17,374 nucleotides of DNA from Chloroflexota bacterium. GTDB taxonomy: Bacteria; Chloroflexota; UBA5177; JANWHV01. The position numbers and the translations under genes were made by a program. Positions 1-6,514 of this stretch are shown in pieces. Location of the stretch: assembly GCA_025924845.1 (NCBI GenBank), contig JAICHN010000053.1, positions 1 to 17,374 on the forward strand, given 5' to 3'. How positions within the stretch are numbered: the first letter of the stretch is position 1; each line of letters opens with the position of its first letter. The notes under the pieces were generated by a model, which searched no databases, was not told the origin of the DNA, and saw only the letters and a list, made by a program, of their open reading frames with translations.

Positions 1-1666
1 CGCCGTCGGGCACGGGTAGATACGCGTCGAACAGTTCGTGGTTGATTGGACCTACCCCAATGAGGAAGCCACCCCGTGCTTTCACCTGAGCCGCGTTACT
101 GAGGATCTCGACTCGCGCGTCGTCGTTCGCGGTCAGAATGACACAGGGCGTGCCGGGGCCAATCAGGGCAATGGCATAATGCTTCAACTCGCCGCCCGCC
201 AGGCCCTCGGCGTGGATATAGCTCACTTCCTGCACCTTGATCGCCGCTTCCTGAGCGACCGGGAAGTTGATGCCCCGTCCTATGACATACAGATCGCGCG
301 TAGCGCGAAGCTGATCAGCCAGGCCGCGCACTCGCTCAAGATAGTCAGGGGCGATAAGAGCCTCAATGCCCGAACCAAGATGGGTGAGGAGGGCGCGGCC
401 GTGCGCGGCTTGTCCGGCACAAGCATGGGCAAGCAGGCCGAGCACCGCGATCTGGCCCAGGGTGGCCTTCGTCGAGGCCACCGCCTTCTCCGGGCCCGCG
501 TTCACGAGAAGTGTATAATGCGCTTTCCGGGTCAGCATCGATCCCGGGCTGTTGACCACGGCCACGATCCTGCTCCCTCGGGCCAACGCCACCTCAACCG
601 CCTCGAGGAGGTCTGCTGTCTCGCCGCTCTGCGAAATAGCAATCAGCAAGGTACGTTCGTGCAGGGAGTGGCGATAATTCTTGAACTCGGAACCAAGGAT
701 GGCCGAGGTCGCGCGGCCCGCGATGTCGGCGAACAGGTAGGTGCCGATGCGTCCTACCACGCCCGCCGTACCGCAGCCGACGAAGCACACTTCCTGAGCG
801 ATGCGAAGCACGGCAGCCACTTCATCGAGAAGGACACCCGGCTGGTTAATCGCCCGCTGCACCGCGTCGCGCTGCTCGAGGATTTCCTTGATCATGAAGT
901 GCGGATGCGCGCCGCGCTCGGCTCGGGTCGGCTCCCACTCCACTTCCTCGAAGCTGGAGGGTAGGACCGCACCGTCGGCCATGTCTACCACGCGTATCCC
1001 GCTATCAAGTACGGCCATCTGGTGATCGCCCAGCCAGAGCACGCGTGTAGTCAGAGCGAGCAGAGCCGGAACGTCGGACGAAATATAGAGTTCGGGCGAG
1101 ATTGGGTCACCGCCCAAACCCAGCACGATGGGCGAACCAGTCTTTGCCACCACCACCTGCCCGCCTACGCCAAGGGCTACGATGGCATTGCGCCCGCGCA
1201 ACCGGCTAAAGGCATGACGTACGGCCTCGGGAAAGGCGTGAGTGACCAAACCCGTTTCAATAAGGTGTGCCACGACCTCGGTGTCCGTCTCGCTGCCAAA
1301 GCAATGTCCGGCTGTCAACAACTCCTGCTTCAGTTCGTCCGCGTTCTCGATGATCCCGTTGTGAAGCACGGCGACCTGTTTATCACAGGACAGCTGAGGA
1401 TGAGCGTTGCGCTCCGTTACCCCACCGTGGGTTGCCCAGCGCGTATGGCCGATCGCGATCCCTGCCGGCTCCAACTCGGCCATGCCGAGAGCGTCTGCGT
1501 CGACCGCGCCAATCTTGCCCACGGCCCGGACCAAGCGAATTTCGCCATCGACCAAGGAGGCTACGCCCCACGAGTCGTAGCCGCGATACTCCAGCCGCTT
1601 GAGTCCTTCCCGAACGAGCGTGGCGGCGTCGAGCCGCTGCCCCAGATAGGCGAAGATCCCGCACAT
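1..1666 (-). CDS. glmS: glutamine--fructose-6-phosphate aminotransferase (isomerizing), 3' end cut by window edge
   Basis: This enzyme makes glucosamine-6-phosphate from fructose-6-phosphate and glutamine, the first committed step to UDP-GlcNAc for peptidoglycan. The ATG at 1664-1666 begins MCGIF, so Cys2 becomes the N-terminal nucleophile of the glutaminase domain after Met removal. Further glutaminase signatures are YRGYD (27-31), HTRWATHGG (74-82), HNGIIEN (102-108) and TDTE (127-130). The SIS part shows HPHFMIKEI (254-262), GCGT (297-300), SQSGET (345-350), GPEKAVASTK (391-400) and a late SYIHAEGLAGGELKH stretch. About 555 codons are present; judged against the family's usual 600 or so residues, roughly 50 C-terminal residues are missing. 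It follows tsaC by 31 bp on the same strand and is probably cotranscribed. That short gap leaves no room for a glmS ribozyme. Several positions differ from the E. coli-type enzyme (YRGYDSWG, GTAGVVG, KHYAIALI). A competing GTG start in another frame at 1664 is a shadow. Function is confident. Confidence 0.95.
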   Translation of the reverse strand, partial: MCGIFAYLGQRLDAATLVREGLKRLEYRGYDSWGVASLVDGEIRLVRAVGKIGAVDADALGMAELEPAGIAIGHTRWATHGGVTERNAHPQLSCDKQVAVLHNGIIENADELKQELLTAGHCFGSETDTEVVAHLIETGLVTHAFPEAVRHAFSRLRGRNAIVALGVGGQVVVAKTGSPIVLGLGGDPISPELYISSDVPALLALTTRVLWLGDHQMAVLDSGIRVVDMADGAVLPSSFEEVEWEPTRAERGAHPHFMIKEILEQRDAVQRAINQPGVLLDEVAAVLRIAQEVCFVGCGTAGVVGRIGTYLFADIAGRATSAILGSEFKNYRHSLHERTLLIAISQSGETADLLEAVEVALARGSRIVAVVNSPGSMLTRKAHYTLLVNAGPEKAVASTKATLGQIAVLGLLAHACAGQAAHGRALLTHLGSGIEALIAPDYLERVRGLADQLRATRDLYVIGRGINFPVAQEAAIKVQEVSYIHAEGLAGGELKHYAIALIGPGTPCVILTANDDARVEILSNAAQVKARGGFLIGVGPINHELFDAYLPVPDG

Positions 1667-1697
1667 GGCAGTCTCCCGTGGGGCCTGATCGGCCCGC

Positions 1698-2390
1698 TCA
1701 ATACACCCATTGGCCGAGCACGTCCTCCAGCGCCCATTTGCTGATCGCCCCGGCCCGGAGCACAGTCGGGCGATCCGGGTTGGTCAGGTCAAGGACGGTC
1801 GAAACTACGCCGCCTGGCGCCCGCCCTCCATCCAGAATGCCGGAGAGGCCGGACGGAAATGTTTCACGAACCGTACTTGCCTCGACCGCGGGCGGCGAAC
1901 CGGACAGGTTCGCGCTACTGGTGGCCAGGGGGACGCCGACGGCTCGGATCAACCGGCGCGTCAGTGTATGGTCGGGCAGGCGGACCCCGATACTGGTCCG
2001 ACTCGGCGCCACTTCCTCCGGCAAACCTGGATGTCGGGGCACTACGACGGTGAGCGGACCTGGCCAGAACCAGGCAATGACCGAAAGGGCCTGGCCGGAG
2101 ACGGTGGCCGCCACCAGCGAAAGATCGGCGGGATCCGCGATCAATATGGGCAACGCCTTCTCGGCCGATCGTCCCTTGAGCGCAAACAGGCGCGCAATCC
2201 CTTCGCGCGAAAAAGCGGATGTGCCCACGCCGTATACCGTATCGGTAGGGAAGGCCGCCACCTCGCCGGCACGCATAGCAGCGGCAAGTGCCGCGATCGG
2301 CTCGTCTGCCGCTTGGTTCTCCCGCGACGGCGGAATGGCGCCCAGTGGATCAGGCATGGTGAGCCGAAAACCGGTAGAGAGGTGAGGCAC
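1698..2390 (-). CDS. tsaC: L-threonylcarbamoyladenylate synthase (TsaC/Sua5/YwlC family)
   Basis: It condenses threonine, bicarbonate and ATP into threonylcarbamoyl-AMP, which supplies the t6A37 modification of ANN-decoding tRNAs in the cytoplasm. The YrdC fold is recognised from PTDTVYGVG (about residues 48-56), the KGRSAEKALPILI strand with its Lys/Arg substrate-binding residues, SIGVRLPDH, and SSANLSGSPP. At about 230 residues it matches the short TsaC/YrdC form and lacks the C-terminal Sua5 domain. The longest start is a GTG at 2388-2390 with an AGGGG-like Shine-Dalgarno about 11 bases upstream. An in-frame ATG at 2355-2357 would shorten it by 11 residues and has no clear Shine-Dalgarno. 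glmS follows 31 bp downstream. The gene is divergent from glcF. Confidence 0.93.
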   Translation of the reverse strand: MPHLSTGFRLTMPDPLGAIPPSRENQAADEPIAALAAAMRAGEVAAFPTDTVYGVGTSAFSREGIARLFALKGRSAEKALPILIADPADLSLVAATVSGQALSVIAWFWPGPLTVVVPRHPGLPEEVAPSRTSIGVRLPDHTLTRRLIRAVGVPLATSSANLSGSPPAVEASTVRETFPSGLSGILDGGRAPGGVVSTVLDLTNPDRPTVLRAGAISKWALEDVLGQWVY

Positions 2391-2456
2391 TGCATATCAC
2401 GCCCCTATGGTAACAGAGGATCCGCCCGCGGCGGGGCTTTTGTGGAGCGGCGCTTC

Positions 2457-2486
2457 GGAGGAGGCGCGAGCATGGTAGCATGGTGA
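2457..2486 (+). other. four-codon mini-ORF with strong Shine-Dalgarno in the glcF leader
   Basis: GGAGGAGG at 2457-2464 lies 7 bases ahead of an ATG at 2472, a textbook ribosome-binding geometry. The frame it opens is only ATG-GTA-GCA-TGG followed by TGA (2484-2486). It stops 10 bases before the first possible glcF ATG (2497). It may be a translated leader or a chance stop in a region whose true start moved. Nothing else in the sequence decides between these. Confidence 0.3.
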
Positions 2487-2496
2487 ATGCTTAGCC

Positions 2497-3870
2497 ATGT
2501 CCCTGGAAGGAATCGTCGTGCCGAAAATGACCCTGCCCGAGGTCAGTGCAGTCTCTGACCGTCAGCTTAGCTTGCTCGATCTACCAAGTCTGCCGGAATT
2601 GGAGGCCTGCATTCGTTGCGGGCTCTGCCTCTCCGTCTGCCCAACCTATAGACCTACCCAGGTAGAAACGAAATCACCGCGCGGACGAATCGCGCTGGTG
2701 AAAAACCTGGTTGAAGGCGGCATAGATCTGACCGACCGGGATCTGTCTCGGCATATGGATTTGTGCCTACAGTGTATGGCGTGCCATTCGGTATGTCCGA
2801 CCGACGTAAATGCCGGAGAAGTCGTGGCGCGCGCCAAGTCCTACCTACGGGCCACGAACGACCAGGGACGCCTCAGGCAGGCTCTACGCAATGTGCTCTA
2901 TGCCGAGATTTTTCCCCACTACCGGCGTATGGAGCTTGCCACGCTTCCTACTCGCCTCTATAACCGGAGCGGCATGCAGCGCCTAGCGCGCCGAAGCGGT
3001 CTGACTCGCCTGCTCCCGGCCCCGCTGCGCCGGATGGAGGAGATCCTCCCCGCGCGCTACCCCAAACCACTTCGCCCTCGGCTGCCCCGACAGACCGAGG
3101 CGAGGGGCGCGGAGCGAGCGCAGGTCGCGTTTCACCTTACCTGCGTGAATAATGTTGTGCTGCCCGAGGCGTCCTCCGCATCGGTGCGCGTGCTTGCCTG
3201 GAATGGCTGTACTGTACAGGCCCCGGAGGGGGTGACCTGCTGCGGCGCGCCGCATGAAACCGAGGGCGAAATGGAGACGGCCCGGAAGCTGGCCCGCCAC
3301 AACATCGCACTTTACGAACAATACGGTGATTCCCCGGTGATTAGCGACGCGGCGGCCTGCGGCGCCGTGATGAAGAACTATGGCCACTGGCTGGCCGGTG
3401 ATCCGGCCTGGGCAAGCCGCGCCGCGGCGTTCAGCGCCCGCGTGCGTGATATTCATCAATACCTGGCGGAAATCGGCCTTCGGCCGCCCAAAGGTGAAGT
3501 ACGCGCGACGGTCACCTATGACGATCCCTGTCATCTATGTCACGCCCAGGGCATTCGCGCGCAGCCGCGGGCTCTGTTGCGCGCCATTCCCGGTTTGCGT
3601 TATGTAGAGCTGCGCGACGCCGAATGGTGCTGCGGCAGCGCCGGAACCTATAATCTGAGCCAACCGGAGATGGCGGATCGTATCCTGGCCGACAAAATGG
3701 CGTGTATACGGGAAAGCGGCGCCACGATCATCGCCTCAGCGAACCCCGGCTGCCTCTTGCAGCTGGAAGTGGGCATGCGGCGATTCGGCATCCCCGGTCG
3801 AGTGATGCAAGTCAGCCAATTGCTGGACCTGAGCTACCGTAGGGGTATGGCGCGAGGGAAACATTCATGA
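2497..3870 (+). CDS. glcF: glycolate oxidase iron-sulfur subunit (GlcF-like)
   Basis: This is the electron-transfer subunit that passes electrons from an FAD-linked 2-hydroxyacid dehydrogenase to the respiratory chain, at or near the membrane. Two [4Fe-4S] ferredoxin motifs are visible near the N-terminus: Cys38, 41, 44 and 48 (CIRCGLCLSVCP) and Cys90, 93, 96 and 100 (CLQCMACHSVCP). Two CCG (DUF224) cysteine-rich domains follow, with CCG at 248-250 and 378-380, DPCH at 343-346 and NPGC at 416-419. The 457 residues are somewhat longer than E. coli GlcF. The start is ambiguous: ATG 2497 is longest, but GTG 2518 has GGAAGGA six bases upstream and may be the real one. It overlaps glcD by 4 bases (ATGA), so translation is probably coupled. 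A D-lactate dehydrogenase subunit is the main alternative role. Confidence 0.9.
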   Translation: MSLEGIVVPKMTLPEVSAVSDRQLSLLDLPSLPELEACIRCGLCLSVCPTYRPTQVETKSPRGRIALVKNLVEGGIDLTDRDLSRHMDLCLQCMACHSVCPTDVNAGEVVARAKSYLRATNDQGRLRQALRNVLYAEIFPHYRRMELATLPTRLYNRSGMQRLARRSGLTRLLPAPLRRMEEILPARYPKPLRPRLPRQTEARGAERAQVAFHLTCVNNVVLPEASSASVRVLAWNGCTVQAPEGVTCCGAPHETEGEMETARKLARHNIALYEQYGDSPVISDAAACGAVMKNYGHWLAGDPAWASRAAAFSARVRDIHQYLAEIGLRPPKGEVRATVTYDDPCHLCHAQGIRAQPRALLRAIPGLRYVELRDAEWCCGSAGTYNLSQPEMADRILADKMACIRESGATIIASANPGCLLQLEVGMRRFGIPGRVMQVSQLLDLSYRRGMARGKHS

Positions 3871-5318
3871 TTGAGGATCACAAGGTAGTAGACATCGTGG
3901 GAGGGACGCCGCTCACCGGTGGTTTCGCCCAGCTGTCCGGCCAGGCGCGCCAGGAAATCACGGCGTTGCTTGGACCTGACGGAGCACTGACGTCGGGAGC
4001 GGAACTTCAAGCCTATGCCTACGACGGCACCTTTCTCGAACATCGGCCCGAAATCGTGGCGCTGCCCCGTACCACGGAGGAGGTGGCGGCGATACTACGT
4101 ATTGCCTCCAGGGAGCGCGTGCCCGTGGTGACGAGGGGCGCGGGCAGCGGCCTCGCGGGCGGTTCCGTGCCCCTGGCGGGCGGCATCGCTCTGGTCCTGA
4201 CCCGCATGAACCGCGTACTCGAACTCGATCAGGTCAACATGATGATTCGCGTACAGCCCGGCGTCGTTACGGCCGATATCCACGCCGAGGCCCTGGCCCA
4301 CGGACTATTCTATCCGCCCGACCCGGCCAGCCAACGGCAAAGCACGATCGGCGGCAATGTGGCGATGTGCGCGGGCGGACCGCACGGGCTGAAATACGGC
4401 GTTACCAAAGACTACGTTCTTGGCCTGGAAGCAGTCACCGCAGATGGCCGCGTGCTCCGCACCGGCGGGAAAATGATCAAGAACGTTACCGGCTATAATC
4501 TGGTCCAATTGCTGGTCGGCTCAGAGGGTACCCTGGCCGTGATCACGGAGATTCTGCTCCGGCTGCTCCCCAAGCCGCGCGCCACCCGCACCGCCATGGC
4601 TGTCTTTCCACGCATAGACGACGCAGCGCGCATGATTACGATCATCCTGAACGCGGGCATCATTCCCGCCACCATCGAAATCATGGATCAAGAGTCCATT
4701 CGCTGTGTCGAGGAGTGGCGGCACGCCGGGCTGCCGGTTGACGCCGAAGCGATTCTCTTGATTGAACTGGACGGTGAACCGGCAGCAATTGCCGTTGAGC
4801 TCGCCGACACGGCGGCGCTGTGCCATGAGCGTGGAGCGAGCGAAGTGCGAGTTGCCGCCGACGCCGCGGAAAGTGCCGTGCTTTGGTCCGCCCGTCGTTC
4901 CGTTTCGGCGTCCATGGCGCGGATTCGGCCCACCAAGCTGGGGGAGGATATCTCCGTACCGCGCGACGCCATTCCCGATGCACTGGAGGCCGTACGGGCT
5001 ATAGCGGTCAAATACGGGCTGCGCATTCCGGTATATGGCCACATCAGCGACGGCAACCTCCATCCCAATATACTTTTCGACCGCCATGACCCTGAGGAAG
5101 TCAATCGGGTGAATCGCGCCGCGGCCGATATCTTTGACGCGACCATTCGCCTGGGCGGCACCCTGAGCGGCGAGCATGGGATCGGTGCGCTCAAGAAGGA
5201 CTTCCTCGCGAAGGCCCTGGACCCGGTCGAGCTCGAGATGATGAAGAGAATCAAGAGGGCGTTCGATCCCCAGGGCATCCTCAATCCAGGCAAAGTGTTT
5301 GCCGAAACCCAGGACTGA
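3867..5318 (+). CDS. glcD: FAD-linked oxidase, glycolate oxidase subunit GlcD-like (or D-lactate dehydrogenase)
   Basis: This is the catalytic flavoprotein that oxidises glycolate to glyoxylate, or D-lactate to pyruvate. The PCMH-type FAD-binding domain shows TRGAGSGLAGGSVPLAGG (89-106), STIGGNVAMCAGG (159-171), the GVTKDYVLGLE segment (178-188), NVTGYNL (206-212) and VGSEGTLAVITE (217-228). The C-terminal FAD-oxidase domain shows GHISDGNLHPNI (391-402) and SGEHGIG (434-440), and it ends with the family's usual DPQGILNPGK. The 483 residues are close to the family's usual length of about 500. The ATG lies inside the glcF stop (ATGA). No glcE gene follows: only 7 bases separate the stop from the next, convergent gene. 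The sequence does not decide the substrate. Confidence 0.9.
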   Translation: MIEDHKVVDIVGGTPLTGGFAQLSGQARQEITALLGPDGALTSGAELQAYAYDGTFLEHRPEIVALPRTTEEVAAILRIASRERVPVVTRGAGSGLAGGSVPLAGGIALVLTRMNRVLELDQVNMMIRVQPGVVTADIHAEALAHGLFYPPDPASQRQSTIGGNVAMCAGGPHGLKYGVTKDYVLGLEAVTADGRVLRTGGKMIKNVTGYNLVQLLVGSEGTLAVITEILLRLLPKPRATRTAMAVFPRIDDAARMITIILNAGIIPATIEIMDQESIRCVEEWRHAGLPVDAEAILLIELDGEPAAIAVELADTAALCHERGASEVRVAADAAESAVLWSARRSVSASMARIRPTKLGEDISVPRDAIPDALEAVRAIAVKYGLRIPVYGHISDGNLHPNILFDRHDPEEVNRVNRAAADIFDATIRLGGTLSGEHGIGALKKDFLAKALDPVELEMMKRIKRAFDPQGILNPGKVFAETQD

Positions 5319-5325
5319 ACGGGCC

Positions 5326-5610
5326 CTACTCCCAGTCCCAGACCAGGTGCTTGGATATCGATCCCGTCTTGGCCAGCGCGTAATAGCTGTCTGCGAAGGC
5401 GCGCGCCTCCGCCTCATCGCTAAACAGGCGCTGCTCGACAAGGACGCGGGTGAGGAACGCTTGTCGTCCCCGCGTGGGCCGATCCGGGCCGATGATTTGC
5501 TCGACTCGCTCGACCAGGACATCAACGGGCACGTTCGCGCGACCGGCCCGGGAGAGAAACTTACGTTCTTCGTGACTGAATACGTGTTCCGACGGCAGAT
5601 CGGTCCACAT
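5326..5610 (-). CDS. hypothetical protein, 94 residues
   Basis: I do not recognise this protein. The ATG at 5608-5610 is well supported by AGGAGGA about 8 bases upstream; a longer TTG start at 5634 would put that Shine-Dalgarno inside the gene. The product is short, charged and probably largely helical (runs such as EERKFLSRAG, DVLVERVEQII and SDEAEARAFADSYYAL). It has no signal peptide, membrane segment or cysteine, and it ends in the aromatic tail LVWDWE. It is convergent with glcD at a 7-bp distance and divergent from the RskA-like gene. The clear Shine-Dalgarno and its place in the tight gap after glcD make a real gene likely. Confidence 0.65.
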   Translation of the reverse strand: MWTDLPSEHVFSHEERKFLSRAGRANVPVDVLVERVEQIIGPDRPTRGRQAFLTRVLVEQRLFSDEAEARAFADSYYALAKTGSISKHLVWDWE

Positions 5611-5716
5611 GACGGGCGTCCTCCTCTTTTCCAATGCCCAGTGCTTCGACGCGCCCGGGCGGGGCGGTTGGGCGCCTACCTTGAGGGGTACAATGACGTG
5701 GCGCGCAATGTCAAGC

Positions 5717-5725
5717 TGCTACACT
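5717..5725 (+). promoter_or_regulatory. candidate extended -10 box for the RskA-like gene
   Basis: TG-C-TACACT at 5717-5725 resembles an extended -10 element and lies about 25 bases before the TTG start at 5751. No good -35 hexamer is seen at the expected distance. It is a weak prediction. Confidence 0.3.
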
Positions 5726-5750
5726 GTAAAGCGGAAGGAGCGGGCGACGA

Positions 5751-6419
5751 TTGGTAGACCTTGCGGCGCCTCCCGACCCAAGGGAACCAGCGGGCCGCGG
5801 CAGGTGGGCGAGCGCTGCCATGGCGGCGGCCTGGATTGCCGCAGTCGCGGGTTGGGCCGTCTCGGCCGCGCTACTGGCCTATAGCCATGGCCTGTCGGAT
5901 CGGGTACGGGTTACCAGAGTGAATGCCCAGAAGGAACTGGCGGGCGTGAAGGGCCAGTTGGCTAAGTACGCGACCCTTCGCGACTATCTGACCTCACCCG
6001 ATCTGCGCATTCTGCCTCTCAAGAATTGGGTAAGCGCGACTTCGAAGACCCGGGTCGAACTGATCACCCGACAAGGATCGTCACAGGGTATCGTACTGGC
6101 GGACAAACTCGCGGCTCCGCCTTCGGGTGAGATTTATGTGATCTGGCTTAAACCACGCGATCAGCGGTACAGACGTATCGGCACCTTCACCACGAACCCG
6201 GCAGGTGAAGGGATTGCACAGGTGAACAGCACGTTCCCCCTGGGGGACTTTCCTCTCCTGGCGATCAGCGTGGAACCGTCCCCGGTTCCGCGCATGCCAA
6301 CTTCAGCGATGCTGTTCACGGTGAGCTTAAGCACGCCCCGTCCCGAGGCCGCACCGACCAGCGTGCCTACCGCAACCACGACGCCCGTGCCGATAGTTCG
6401 GCTGCCGCGCCTTCCGTAG
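5751..6419 (+). CDS. membrane-anchored protein with anti-sigma-K factor RskA C-terminal-like domain
   Basis: The protein has a short Pro/Arg-rich cytoplasmic N-terminus, one transmembrane helix at about residues 21-45, a possible coiled coil (50-80), and an extracytoplasmic beta domain from about 86 to 193. It ends in a Pro/Thr/Ala-rich tail (194-222). The beta domain carries the RskA C-terminal pattern: GEIYVIWL (126-133), GTFTTNPAGEG (144-154), AISVEP (171-176) and a PTSAM near the end. Unlike real RskA or ZAS anti-sigma factors, the N-terminus lacks a zinc-binding HxxxCxxC motif, and no ECF sigma gene lies next to it. The start is TTG 5751 with AAGGAG at 5734-5739; ATG 5820 is an alternative but would fall inside the membrane helix region. 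The role is unknown; it may be a stress-sensing or wall-associated protein. Confidence 0.7.
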   Translation: MVDLAAPPDPREPAGRGRWASAAMAAAWIAAVAGWAVSAALLAYSHGLSDRVRVTRVNAQKELAGVKGQLAKYATLRDYLTSPDLRILPLKNWVSATSKTRVELITRQGSSQGIVLADKLAAPPSGEIYVIWLKPRDQRYRRIGTFTTNPAGEGIAQVNSTFPLGDFPLLAISVEPSPVPRMPTSAMLFTVSLSTPRPEAAPTSVPTATTTPVPIVRLPRLP

Positions 6420-6437
6420 CGTGAAAAGGACGTTCGA

Positions 6438-6485
6438 GATCACCGTGCCGGCAGGCGAGTCCGCTCACCTGCCGGCACGGTGATC
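6438..6485. terminator. strong inverted repeat between convergent genes, probable bidirectional terminator
   Basis: Two perfect 18-base arms, gatcaccgtgccggcagg (6438-6455) and its reverse complement (6468-6485), flank a 12-base centre that can itself pair by three bases. The repeat sits alone in the 95-bp gap between the stops of the RskA-like gene and ftsH, which converge. Neither side has an immediate U tract, so termination may depend on the hairpin alone or on Rho, or the element may be an mRNA 3' stabiliser. Confidence 0.65.
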
Positions 6486-6514
6486 ATAAAGGGGTCTGCT
6501 TCCGAACAAGTCCC

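Noticed and set aside
38..964. 308-codon open frame on the plus strand
   Set aside because: It is the antisense of glmS codons in the same register. The minus-strand protein has clear GlmS motifs and the plus-strand product has none.
1667..1697. Possible glmS ribozyme upstream of glmS
   Set aside because: Only 31 bp separate tsaC and glmS and no ribozyme core fits there.
1678..2486. Two long plus-strand open frames (235 and 258 codons) over tsaC
   Set aside because: Both are antisense to tsaC, low in complexity and without recognisable motifs. They arise from high GC.
4521..5525. 334-codon minus-strand open frame across glcD
   Set aside because: It is antisense to well-supported glcD and partly overlaps the 94-residue gene; its product resembles no known protein.
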